From Zonotrichia leucophrys gambelii (Eukaryota > Chordata > Aves > Passeriformes > Passerellidae): 64,000 bases of DNA. The notes under the pieces are model-generated. The model was not told the origin of the DNA, searched no databases, and worked only from the letters and a program-made list of their open reading frames with translations. A program made the position numbers and the translations under genes. Positions 11,288 to 23,800 of this stretch are shown here, piece by piece. Position 1 is the first letter of the stretch; the number at the start of each line of letters is the position of its first letter. The DNA is taken from NCBI RefSeq assembly GCF_028769735.1, contig NC_088171.1:144047917-144111916 (forward strand), in the 5' to 3' direction.

Positions 11288-11969
11288 CATAAAACCAGAA
11301 AGAAGAACTGAAGCCTCTTCTCGTCCTTCTATTCGCGGGCTGCCCCAAGGCCACCTCCGGGCCACCTCCGGGCCTCCCAGGCCCCTCAAACAGCCGAGAT
11401 AAAACGGACACTTGGCGTCCCTGGACGGACCAGAATCACCACAACCTTTCGGGGGAAGATAAACCGGACACCAGGCAGAGAAACACCCAGGGAAAGTCAG
11501 CTGCTCTGAATTCATCCACCACCATCACTGCATGGAGCCCTGCTCCACTGGGAGCTCCCTCCATATCTCCAATCCCCAGAAGCCCAAATTTGTCCTCAAA
11601 ATCCTGCCTGAACAGAGCCACACAACCCTTTTAGTCCCTGCTCCTGCAAGGTATTGCCTGGCCTTGGCTGCTGGATTTTGTACCAACAGGGGAGACTTGA
11701 TTCCTTGTTAAATAACAGACATCAGAAAAATAGGGCAGGGAGGAACTCCAAAGCACTGTCTGGTCTCTCTCTGTCACTGCTGGTTAACATCAGGGAGAGC
11801 CTCCCTGCTCCTGGCAGAGCTGTGCCCAGGGCCACTGAGGCAATGCCCTCTGAGCTGAGCTGAGCTGAGTGAGCTGGGTGAGCCCCTCTCCTTTTGGCAG
11901 CTCCTGCAGGTTCCTCCCTACTTTGTGATAAATGTATTTTTCATCTCTGAGTGCATGTGACAATTAACA

Positions 11970-12080
11970 GAGGCTGAGGGCCAGATCCCCACCTGGTATG
12001 AGCTGGCAGAGCTCTGAGGAATACAGCAGAGCTCCACCAGTTTAGATCAGATGAGATGCTGATTGGAATCCTGAAATCCC
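11970..12080. repeat. Relic of ancient amniote dispersed repeat
   Basis: It opens with GAGGGCCAGATCCCCACCTGG and continues with GCAGAGCTCCACCAGTTTA. That order matches the old amniote 'GGCCAGATCCTCAGCTGG...AGCTCCATTGACTT' repeat. Family and ends are uncertain. Confidence 0.4.
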
Positions 12081-12313
12081 CACAAACTCTTTGAGCCAGT
12101 GCTGTCCAGACTTTGCTGGGGCATCTATAGGAATTGCTTATTCCAGGGTTCCTGAGGAGAAAAAGTACTTTAGGTGTTTAACAGCAAAGCTGATGGGATG
12201 CTCCACCTTGGAGCAGGAGCTGGATTAAGGCAGGGAAATCAAGAACACTTCTTTTCCCAATCCTCCCATTTACACTGGAAAAATAAACCTCCTTATTAAA
12301 CAGATGAAGGTTA

Positions 12314-12329
12314 AACACACACACACACA
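12314..12329 (+). repeat. (CA)n microsatellite
   Basis: An uninterrupted CA dinucleotide run of about eight units is followed by GACACCC. It is a simple repeat. Confidence 0.9.
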
Positions 12330-14834
12330 GACACCCAGAAAGAGAAATATTGAAAGTACCTTTACATTGTCACAATGGTGGGGTTGGGTTTCTGATTCTC
12401 TTATTTCACAAGACTGCAGAGGATTTTAAAAGGATCAATGGCTTTTGCCACTATTTTCTCTGGAAAGTACCTCACTGGCTGTTGGTTCTTGCTACCAGAA
12501 AGAAATAACAAAAACCTGAAGGGATAAGACAAATATGCTCCTTCAGGAGTTTCTAATAAAAGGATAACATTGAGCAAGGCTGCCAGTATGTTCCATGTCC
12601 TGATGCACTGCAGCAGAAGGGAAGAATTTAACATGCTTTGAAAATGCCAATTGCCTGTTGCCAAAGATGCATATGATCCCACTGCCAGCAGGGTAGGTGG
12701 CAGGGATTAAGATGTTAGAGGAGATGTCATCCTTCCTAGGCAATGTTAATTTCACTGAAGAAGACAATATGAAGACAGTCCCATTTCCCAGAAGAAAGAT
12801 TCGTTTTTCCCTCAGGGTTCACTCTGAATTCTCTATGGGGGCAAAACTACTTTCACAGAAAGCCTTTTTGCTCCCTGGAATATTTTTATGGTTACAGCAA
12901 CCAGAATGTAGGTACTCTTCCATCTACTAAAGGGATTTCTGTGGCCCCCATGGCTGAGAGCATTTCCTGGTTTTCTACTCTTACACGGGAGGCTGGGACA
13001 GGTACAAGAGCCATCATATTGTGAAGGATGAGCCAAAAGAACAAATAGATCTTGAACCCAAGGCTGGTATCCTCAGCATCCACTTGTCTGTAAGCAAGGT
13101 GTCTGTTGAAGTGAAGGGAGCTACCCACCTTTGTTGGTTCAGCATCTGACTTCAATTTATTGATCAACCAGGCACTTTTCATAACAGTGTTAATTCACTT
13201 CATGCATATTGCAAAATCTGAGCTCCCGATAGGCTGTAGAGAAAACTTCAGCTCCTCCTTTGTTTACAATACCTGAAGTTAGTTTATTGAAACCAAGATC
13301 AGTGTTCTCACCATGATATGAAAAGTTCTCAAAACCTTTATATCTGCTCTCAGAGCAGCCAAGGATAGAACGGTCTGAGAATCTTGTTGTTTATATAAAA
13401 GGTGGCTGAGAACCTTAATTATTTACAGAATCAAGCCTGGGAAAGGCTGCTTTTTCCCTTAGCTGAATCCCTTCATGGCCTCTTTCTTTAAGCCATGCTT
13501 GAACCAGGCTCTCCACAGGTGTCCATGTAGGAGTGGTGAAGGCCAATGTGTCTTCATTTCCTGGCTGTGCTGCTGTATGCCAGGGATGTGTCATTGCCAT
13601 ATTTTGTGGTTGGAATCAAACTGAGCTTGTATTTCTGGCCTTCTGTAGTGTCTCCAGGTGATATTGCTCTTTCCTTACAACTTTTTTTCCCCCTTGTGGG
13701 TCTCCCTGGCATGTCTGGTAGAGACTGGGTGCAAATTTGATTCCTGGTCTGTTCAGTTCAGACTCCAGAGGCCCTTTTGTTATCCATGCCCCAGTTCAGA
13801 TGTTTTAAGCATGTATCTACATCCCTCTCTATTGGGGTGAGCATTAACTACACTCTTGACCTGAAACATGTGATTAGAAGCCATATTTCAGTGGGAGTTA
13901 GGCATATGCTTAAAATCTCTTCTGTTCTGAGCTGATACTTTCTTGAACTGGAGCCTACATTTTTTTTGTATGAACCATCTTTGCTCTTCCACATATCTTT
14001 ACTGCATATTATCCTGCAATACATATATGGCTCAGTAAGTGTATTTGTCTGGGGCTTTTCCACGAAAAGCCCAATTGATACATCACATACTTAACCTCTT
14101 GAACAAAAGAGTTAACTTTACAGGATCAATTTACAAGCAGGGGCCAAAGCTTTTGGATGGAAACTAGCTATCATGTGGTATGCAGTTGAAAGAGCAAACA
14201 GCTTATTCATTATCATAGCACTGGACCCAGAAACAAAACACAGACAGCAGAAAGAGTCTGTCTAGATTTCCAAACATATTGCCTGTCCCCTCACTGGAGC
14301 ATGTTTATTTAAACCCTCTCTGTGCATGCAGCCAGTTGTTAGACTTAACTCCCAATTTCCTCACATTAGGAGTTTCTACCTGGGCCCTACTGCTCCCACT
14401 GTGCTCTTTGGTGTGCACAGGGAGCTCCTATCAAAGTGAGCAGAACTGCACTTCTGTTCAGCTTTGACAGCAGCCCTCAGCTGGGAATCAAGCCCTGGGC
14501 ACTTTTGTTAGTGTAGGAGGGCATTTCTGTTGTGCAAGAGCACATCAGGTCCACAAACCCCCCATATTTGTCCAAAACTTTTTGAAGAACAGTCCCATTC
14601 TCTTTACTTTACCTGCTCAGCATTCTTTTTTCCCCCTCTTTATTAATCATTGTCATGTCCAGGCACCCAGATGTGCTCATTTCACTTTCAGCATAATGGA
14701 TGCAGAGGCCATTAAAATGATGGCACAAGTCTGTTAGTGCTTGGCCATGGAAACTTAACCCCTGTCGGCAAACGCTGGGTCCCAGAAATGGTCTCATCAA
14801 TCTGTCACTGCTGTCTGCAAGTCCCTGCTCTGCA

Positions 14835-14935
14835 AAGCTCATGTGGGCTAATCCTGCAGGATCTGATCCAAAATTTACTGAAGCGAGTGGGAGTTCTTCT
14901 ACCAATTTATTGGACTTGGCACCATGACTTTAAGG
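14835..14935. repeat. Relic of ancient amniote dispersed repeat
   Basis: It contains AATCCTGCAGGATCTGATCC and AAATTTACTGAAGCGAGTGG, followed by GAGTTCTTCTACCAATTTATTGG. This matches in order the old repeat reading 'CCTGCA...CTGATCCAAAGCCCATTGAAGTCAATGGGAGTCTTTCCATTGACTTC'. It is probably the same family as the other relics in this window. Confidence 0.45.
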
Positions 14936-17604
14936 GGGACAAAAAAACATTATAAGAATGAATTCAACTGCTTTAGGCAGACACTATTTATAATGCAACA
15001 TGGCATCACCAGAACCCTCAGAATTTAATTCAGCAGGACACCTACAATTTTTTACATGTCCACCTACAGCAGTATCAATAGGAAATACAAACCCAGAAAT
15101 AAAGTGATTTCAGTGAGTTATTTTCCAGTGTTTTGAAGCTGGGTTTAGGGAGATTTCTATCCGTTTCCTTTGCCATGTCCCCAGCTCTGTGTTACTGATT
15201 GGTCCTGCTCTGTGGGGTGTGTGGCTTGCACTCAGGTATTGAGCCCTGCATTTTCAGCTCTGCTGTGAGTCATGGGCAGACGGGGCCAGAGCCAGGCTGC
15301 AAAAGGGAGGGAGCCACAGCTGGGTGAAGTGAACACATGAGCAGCAGGGAAGGGGAGACAAAAATAGGGGAAACCTGTTTCATATCAAACCCAGCCATCT
15401 GGGCCCACTGCCTGTCCAGTGGGAGAGGGCTGTAAGTGGGACAGTACATGGTCTCAGCTCCCTTACTAATTACAGGGGAATTCAAGTCCCTTTGGGAATT
15501 CCCAGTTTAGACTCACAGCCTCAGCACAACCCACAGCACTGAGAAAAGCCAGCTTTGGACTTCCTAGTCCAAAGGGCTTGACTCCTGAGTCAGGCCCTTT
15601 GGCTACACATAGGCTAGTGAGATAAACAGGGCCAGAGCATGGGCTGGAGATCCTCTCCACAATTATTAATGCCTCAAAGGTTTTGACCATCCCAACTACT
15701 CTTGCACAGATTCTGCGGCACAGCTGGGAGGACAGCAGGGCCAGCAGGTAGCAAAGATGAAGCTGTTCTGGTTTGAGGGTGCAGAGTTCAGTGGTGACAT
15801 GTATCGCTTCACTTGCTCTTAAGAAGATGCAAAGTGTCCTGGCTTGTTTTGTTTACCAGTACAAGGTTTTCCTTTAGGATTTTGTTTCTGCCCAAGCATA
15901 ATTTTTTACATCTAGGCTACATGACAACACTGTTTCTGGCAGATATAGTGGGGTCTGCCTTGTCCATCCCTGCACATTAGCAGGAGCATCCCTGAGCAAG
16001 GAGGAACCCAGAGGGATGCTGATCCCTTCGACCATGCCACCCTCCCTCATGCTGTGCTCATCATCTACCTGCAGAGTCAAAGCCCTGGCACAGCTCCTAC
16101 TCATAATGAAATCCATCAGTCAGGCAGACAGTCTGCCTGGTAACACAGACCTGGCTGGGAAACAGGCTTTCTGCTCTGGCATGGCAGGCAGTAGGGATGA
16201 ATTAGCTGGTTGCGTTTTGCTTCCAGTAACGGAGCTTGGGATCATCACTAGCAGATGGAAACTGACTTGAGATGCATCTTTGCATTTCTCTTGAATGCCA
16301 GATGAATGTTTATCCATAACTGTAGCTTGTTCTGTTTTGGGATTTTTCTCTCACAGAACATGAAGAATCTCTGCAGAGATTTTGGCACAAAGCCTCCATA
16401 CATCTTGCCCTGGGCCGAGTGATGAGCAGGGACATGAATGTGCTCACACAGGTCAGTTCACAGCATGCATGAGAGAGTCCTTGCTGCACACTGTGGGCAG
16501 AGAGCCTCTTTTCTTAGAACTAGTCATAACTAAAGGAATTAGCCATCCTTTCTTCCTGAAAAACTTCAGGAGCTAGGCCCTCAAACAACCCTCTTAAATA
16601 CCTTTGAAAATCCCAGCCATGGTATACTCAAGAGCCCACTTTTAGTACCACTTGTAGCAGCCTGAGTGGCAGTGAAGGGTCAGGTCTCCCAGGACTGTGA
16701 AATGCTACAGATGTCATCATAAGCCAAATAATAGCAGTAGCTGTGCTAAAATTCATACGGACATGTTGTGCAGAGACACATGGGTGCTCTGCATGGAGGG
16801 CAACCTTGCCTTGGAATCTCTGAAAGGCTGCAGAAAGTAATGGGGGAGGGAGGCAGGAAACCACCTTGGAAGCCAAGACTTTTGTGGCCAAGAAGGGAAG
16901 AAGAAGTGTTTTGGGTCTTGTGCAGGTGAGGATTTGCAGACTCATGAGGTCAATGTTTGTGCTCAGGGCTGTGAGCTGTGCACAGCAAGGGGGGCTGTCT
17001 CTGTGCTCAGCAGCTGTGTGGGATGCTGATCCCAAGATTTAACAGCAGCAGAGCCCCAGTCATCTTTCTCTGGATGGATGTGTCTTGTGGTCTTGTGACT
17101 TGGTATTTCTGAGAACTGAGAGCTCAGGAACTGCCTCATTCCCTTTTTCTTGTCCTTTGCCCTGCCTAGGTGGAGACGTCCCCATCTGCCAAGGTCTGCT
17201 GTGTGTCAGTGCAGAGAAATAAACAGAGCCTGAGCAGACTGTTGTGGTTTCTGATTTGCTTGCCTATATATTCAGAAACTATCAATATGTTCTGAGCAAA
17301 TCAACATGGCTTTAATGATTGGGAAGGAAAAGAAACAAACTCTGGTCATTAAGTGCTAATCACACAGTTACTATATTACATAGTCAGACCTGGCAATGAA
17401 ATACCCATCTCACTGCCTGCAAAGAGATCTCCGAATCAATTTTTTGCATTAACATTTCATTCCTTCCCATACTAGACATTTGTTCAGCTTGTTTATACTC
17501 ACGCCACATGGCCACAAGCTGTGTAGTTAGTAATGAATGAGGGGAGACATTTATCTTTGGAAACTTAGGCCAAGCCAAAAAGTTGATGGCTTGTTTTTGT
17601 AGAA

Positions 17605-17690
17605 GAACAACACATGTGAGGTTTACTCAGATAAATCCCACCAGTGGAAATGGGATTGCCTATGTTAATTGCCCACATAATAAATTCCGG
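17605..17690. repeat. Relic of ancient amniote dispersed repeat
   Basis: The words GTTTACTCAGATAAATCCCA and CCAGTGGAAATGGGATTGCC recall the 'GTGAGTAA...CATTGAAATCAATGGGA' wording of the ancient amniote repeat. It is short and heavily decayed. Confidence 0.3.
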
Positions 17691-20600
17691 TAACAGCAGT
17701 CAGGGTTTTACAGCCTGCAGAGGGTTTTCAGCATTCCATTACTGATGATGCCAGCAATGCAGGGAAGTTCAGTGCCATGGTGTCCTAAGCACAGGCAGGT
17801 CTGAGAGCTGGGTTCAGCCCCTGGACACCAGCTCCTGACTGCACCTTCTGCCAGGGTCTGAGCTTGGGTTGTAGCTGGACTGCCACATCCCTGCCCCAGC
17901 ACCTCAGCCCCTGCTGGTGTTAGGGTCCCTTCACAAACATACCAAAATGACAAGTTTTTTAGCAGTTCCCTCCTCCTCCCAAACCACAGCCATGCTTAAA
18001 CCCACCACTGAGGCAGCCAAGAGAGGCTGCTTCCAGGGGTGCCAAAGAGCATTCTGCTGTGGTTGCTGAAGCATGCTAACCTTCACCACTTTTTTTTACT
18101 CTTGTTTTGCTCTATTTGGTCAACCCAGATCAGCGAGTGCCCTTGGAAGGTGATGGCATGCACAAGCAGGTGTGTGGCACGTGTGTGCCCTGCCCATTGT
18201 AGCCTCCTTGCCTAGGAGAATAGAAAGATTTTGGCAATTTTGTGTGTACAGAGGCTGTGCTTCTGCTGCCTCCCACTTCCCTTCCTCCTGCATTTACGGC
18301 AGCAACTCCCAGAACTCTTTTTCCCTTCTTACCCAGTTCAGTTTCCTTGTTTACTTCTCTCGTCCCATCCCATGCAAAAGGCACATGAACAAAGCAAAAG
18401 GAGCTCAATACATGTCAAAGTCTGAAACTCAGAAAACGAGTTATGCAATTTTCCCTGCCTAAGCTGCTTAAACCTTATGAGAACAAAACATTCCAGTAAC
18501 TTTTTTGGAATAAAACCCTGTGATTGAGAGAGAGCACAACAAGCCATTTGCATGCACAGCCCCAGTGCTATCTCCAGGCTGGTATTTTGCTGGAGTATGG
18601 TGGAACTGAGCTCTCCAGAGCTGGTTTGTGTAGAGGCACACATTTCTCCTCTTCTTACAGCTTAGAGCAGCTAATCTAAAATTTAATTTCCTGAAAGCCA
18701 CCATTCTCACAAACACAACCAGGTGCCCATTCTAGGATAAATCCATTTTATATCTCCAGCCTGAGTAAAATGAATCTACTATTCTAAAATCTACAAGGGT
18801 AAGTGGATCTGATACTCACGTGGACATGATCCTTTTCTGCTGGGAAGCTCTTACACATAGAAACATTAACAGGATTTACAAAATCCATCTGTTTGCAACA
18901 CCATCATCTCGGAGTGCAGTCAATGCATTCAGACTGTAAGTCACAGCAGGTGCACAACTGTGGCTGACTCACACAGCATACAGAGAGCCCAGTGCTGCTC
19001 CCCGTTTCCTCTCTCTGACAAAGAGCACATTTTTACTCACAGAACCATTGAGAAAAGCTGATTCGAATTTGCCAAGTCAGAAAATTCAGAGCTCAAATTA
19101 CTGGAATCGGTGGATGCAATAGGGAGATTTGGAAAGTTGAAGTACAGCAACAAGATGCAAAGCATTTCCACTGGCACTCCCAGAGCCCCCTGCAGCTGAG
19201 GAGCTCTAAGCTACTTATGGATATTAATGAATTAAAGCTACAGCATTCCTGAGAGCTGGGTAATTTTATTATCCCTTCTGCTAAGAGGAAAACTGAAACA
19301 CAGAGAGAGAAAGTGGCTGGGCTGTGGTTTGTCTGCTCAGCTGCTGGAGGAGGAGGCTTTGGGATTTCAGTGCAAACCACATGGGGGTGGCATTAGAGGA
19401 GAGTTGTCTCTTCCTGCGAGCAGGACTGGTGTCTAGTGAGCAGTTCTTCTCATATGGACATAAATTAAACATACTCTGCTTTGCAAATCTACCACAGGTC
19501 TTCTCTCTGCTGTCTTGCTGGGGTTCCCAAAAATCACAGCAGGAGAGGAGGTGGGGCCAGCTCACTCAGTATGGGATCCTCAGAGGGGAATAAGGAGGAA
19601 GGATCGGACATAAGCTGGCATTTACTTGGGCTTAATTCTGGTATGGGATAAAAAGGACCCTTTCCACATATTGAGTGTTCTGGAACTGACCAGGGAATTG
19701 ATCTTTGCAAATACAAGAGTGAATCGCTTGGGGCTGCCAAGGCAGCTTTGTTTGGCTGTTTTTTCTGAGCTGTCTTTTCTTTCCACTGTTGTTTCTGTCA
19801 TCCAGGTTGTTTTCATGTCAGGTTTTGAACAGGTGGCCCACCCATGCCAGCCTCCATAAAGGGGAGCAAACCCCACTCCTTCAGGAAATTAAATAATGGA
19901 AATGCTAATTCAGAAGAATTAGGAAATTATGAAAACAGACCAGACCCGACCAGCTGGGAGGCTTGCTACAGTTTCCTCAATTAATTTGATTTAAATGGAA
20001 ATCGGGTGATTGGCTTCATTCAGGGAAACCCCAAACCTGGATGTGGGTGTCAGTGGTCTCACAGACTAGCTATACTGCAGCATGTGGGGATGGAAATAGT
20101 GCCCAATTTTTGATCTGCACCTGGACTTATCAGATGGCTTCCCTGCATTGCCACTGGGGAGATATCAGCCCTCTGAGTTCCCCTAGATCTGCTGCCTGCT
20201 CCAAGGTGTGTGGATTATTGCTCCAAGGGCTGGTTCCTCTCATTTCATTGCTAGAGGAGACTCAGTGATGGTCTGGGATGCACTTCTCTGTATTCTATTT
20301 ACCTTCACATAATTTAATTTACCTTCACGTGTTCGGATGACTCCCACCCTTCCATTCCAGATAAATGCTTGGCTAAAGCAAGGGCACAGTTTTAATGCAC
20401 TGCAGGCAGTAGTACTGGGAGATGTGGCTCCCTGTGACTGTGCTCACACAACACAAAGGCTGCAGGGAGGCAGCTGGGGCTTGGCAGAACTGTTCAGCTG
20501 AGTTTGACTCAGTGCTAGCAGGATATAAACAGCAAGGACACAAAGCTCGGAAATTCATTTACCTTCTCTCTCAAATGCTTTTTGCAGGTCACTAAGATGT

Positions 20601-20842
20601 TTGCAGTGTTAATGTGGCCTGACAGATCCCACACTAATAGCAGTTTCCTGGATGCTGTCCTGGATTTGCTGTCCTCTTGTAAACACTAACTCACACCACA
20701 TCTTGCTGCTGTCTGTGTTTCCAAGGCCTCCTCATGATAATCTCAGTGATGCTGTTGAAGATTTGCAGGAGATGTCTGTAGCAGGTTTTTTTTTTATTCA
20801 GTGCTTGCTTGTTTTTCTGCTGTTTTCTTCTGGCTGTACTTC

Positions 20843-20875
20843 TTTTTTTTTTTTTTTTTTTTTTTTCTTTTTTTT
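20843..20875 (+). repeat. Poly-T tract (T24 C T8)
   Basis: Twenty-four T bases, a single C, then eight T bases. On the minus strand this would be an A tract preceded by AATAAG, but no retrocopied gene is recognisable beside it. I treat it as a simple repeat. Confidence 0.9.
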
Positions 20876-23800
20876 CTCTCCTTATTCTGGGAAAGAGATC
20901 TGTGAAGGTGAGTCATGTGTCACACACATGGGGAAGGATTTTACTTCTGTTTTCCTGTCAGGAGGGTTGAGTCAAGAAGGACCTTTTGTCTGGAAATGTT
21001 TCATCACAAGCAGAGCTGTGTCAGTGAGCTGTGAATGGAGAGGCTGCTGAAGCAAGAGCAGCTCCTTCAATTGCCACCTGACATGGGCTGGAAAAGGCAA
21101 ACTGCAGTAACAAAATATGAGAGGTCTTTGGTACAACTGGCAGCCAGTTTGCTTCTCCATCTTTTGGAGTCTCAGCACAGCAGTTGGGGTCCTCTAGCTC
21201 ACACTCCTTTAAGAACTGGTCCTGTTTAACGCCCATGCCATGGTGAGACACACTGCTCATGCATGGTCTGGTGCAGTGGCTGGGCTGCTGCAGTCTGATG
21301 TGACAGTGCAGAAAAGCAGAAGAGGGTGTTTATGTGAAACCAGTGTGTTTTCTTTCTGGCCATGCCATGGTGTGCAGCCTAATGGAAGCACCACTGGCAG
21401 TTTTGCTGCTCTCAGTGTGACCCAGCTTCCCCTGCAAGGTGACAGGGGTGGTTTCTGGGTGGGCTGGAGATGGCAGGGATGGATTCTCAGTGCTTCCCTG
21501 TGTCCATGCAGGATGGGCCCAGTTCCCAAATGGTCTCATGATGGTTTCTCATCAGGGGAGAGGGAGGTGCCCTTGGCAGGGGAAACAGCCCTGCCTGGCC
21601 TGTGCCCTGTGGGGCATATCTGGGTTCATGCTGAAGAAGTTGAGTTTCATCTCACTGTGGGCCCTGTGGTGCTTTACTTGCTGAATGTCCTTTTCTGATT
21701 AAACAGGTGAAACATGAAACCCAAACAATGAATAAGTGAAAGCCTCTTTCATTTTCTATTGCTCTTTAGTAGATGCAAATTAGTTCTTTTGGGAGGGCAG
21801 CTCACCTCAGCTCTCAGTGGCTGATTTCCCAGGGACAGGGAGGGGAGAGATGCAAATTAAAGGTCTGTAGACCTTTTCCCAGCTGATAGCACTGTCTGCT
21901 TTTGCACCCACATGAAAACAGCTCTGCCTCAGTGTCCCCTCCTCAGCAGAGTGCCTGGAAGTACCACAGACTCCTACAATGCTAAACAACATCTGAGGCC
22001 TTGCCCACGTCTCACAGAAACTTGACCCAGATTCTCCATCAAAACACCTGCATTACCAACTTCCCCAAGCAGCACATCACAGTAAGCATTTTTCTTTTTT
22101 TCCTCCACTGAATTATTATTTTTTTAATGTGGCTGCAAAACAGATTCTTATTTGATTTATTCTGAGCTGACCTAAATATTTTGCTTTTCTCTTCTGTTGG
22201 GTGCAGTATTTTTACTGCAGGCTCTAGGCAACATTGCAGAGATCTGGGGGAGACAGGTTTCTGGATGTGTGAATGCAATGAGAAGTGATTGGATACTGTG
22301 GAATATGATAATAATAACTGCTGTGAGGCTTCTGTGAAGTTGGACCACACTGAAAGAATTAACAGAATTGATATTTACATTATATGTTGTGATTAAGGTG
22401 TCCAGTATAATTTAAGAATTGATTTCAGTGAGATTAGAGGGGAGAAAATATGCTTTCCGAATACAGGGCACATATATTAACCTGAATACAGGTTCATATA
22501 TGCTACATGATATTTTTTTAAAATGCTTCATTTAGGAATTTGGTTTCTTTAAAAACGTCATGCTTTGATACTGAAGTCCAGCTCCACAATTTCGTACTTT
22601 CTCATGATATCCCAGGCCTGGGAAGTGCAGAGCAATGAAGACAGCAAGGGCTATTTTTATAGAGTACTTTGCCCCCCTATTGTCCTGGACTTTATTTCAA
22701 GCAAAGAAATTTGGTAGCGGCCTGCAAAGGCAGAGCAGAAGATGCAGCCTGCACCTTTACTTTCTGAGAGGACAGAGACTCGTATTTCAGTGGAACTTCA
22801 GAGAGCCCAGCAGTGCTATGGTTACCCTCAGCTGTGCTGGCCTGAGGGGGATGTGACACAGCTCTAACATTTTCTCTGTGGCTTTTCCCCAGCTGAAGCA
22901 TAGCCACACTGCTGCCCAGTCACCCTGGGGCTGGGGACAGAGCTTCAGCTGCAGCAATGCTGCTCTCCTGATCCCTGTCAGAAGCACTCCTGATGGAAAG
23001 ATCTTGTCTTTTGGGGGTAAAGTAGGAAGTGTTTTTGTTATACCAACATCATTTCACTTTGGCAATAAAAGTGCCAGTCTAAGAGCACCTGACCAGCAAA
23101 GCAGCCCTGGGGCAGAGGTAACCCAAGCCCTGCTCCTCTTACAGCAAGATGCACTGCAATAGGCTTCTGAGGACACTGACAGATGTTGAGTGAACACAGA
23201 GTATTGCTCAACCTTGGTGAATTTTTCCTCATGCTCAGCATGGTTTATTTTGGACATTACTGCTGCCAGGAAGAGCTACAGTGGAGCTGGAAGGTTTTTA
23301 GGCAGATGCAGGGTATCCTCCAGCAGCATTTTGCTTATCTGCTGCAGCACCTGGTGTCAGACATGGCTTCTGAGGGCTGTTTCTGCAGTTTGGTTATACA
23401 GAACAACATCAGCAGTTATTTGGTGAAAGTTAATTTTCAGATGAAAATTATGGCTGGGGCAATGAATGATGGATTCTTTTTCCCTGGGTGTGTGTGACAA
23501 GTCTCCCCAAGGATGGTTGGCCACACTTCACAGCACAGCAGAGAGACCTTCCCTCTCACTCACAAAGCCATCCAGTTTTCCAAGTCCTTCTTATGTTGTC
23601 CCAAGCTCAAATCCTTTCCAATTGTCTTTTAGGCAGGAAGACTTGCCAGTTCCCGACATGCATGTGCTCACATGAACACAGAGGAAACACTATTTAATAC
23701 TCACATGCATTATATTTAACATCTGCCCAACTTCAGCAAAACAGGAGTCAGACCAAAATTGTAGCTCATTGTTTTTAATCAAAGGAATACCAGTCTTGCC

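Larger units (their letters stand above)
10779..11443 (+). mobile_element. CpG-rich LTR of an avian (passerine-type) endogenous retrovirus
   Basis: This is a retroviral LTR of about 665 bp in plus orientation with TGT...ACA ends (TGTGGGATCTC ... AATCACCACA). The internal order is right for a promoter-bearing LTR: a TATAAA box at 11181-11186 and an AATAAA poly(A) signal at 11282-11287, about 100 bases later, implying a short R region. The U3 start holds two hairpins: CAGGATT/AATCCTG at 10789-10804 and GGGCCCCC/GGGGGCCC at 10812-10840. About twenty CpGs survive, unlike every other repeat here, which suggests a young insertion. I see no clear target-site duplication. Because 11444-11480 echoes the LTR tail (AGATAAACCGGACACC), the true end or a stub of internal sequence may lie further right. 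No retroviral gene is present. Confidence 0.85.

Noticed and set aside
21240..21698. 152-codon open frame on the plus strand
   Set aside because: Tryptophan- and glycine-rich composition from TGG/GGG-rich DNA; no known domain.
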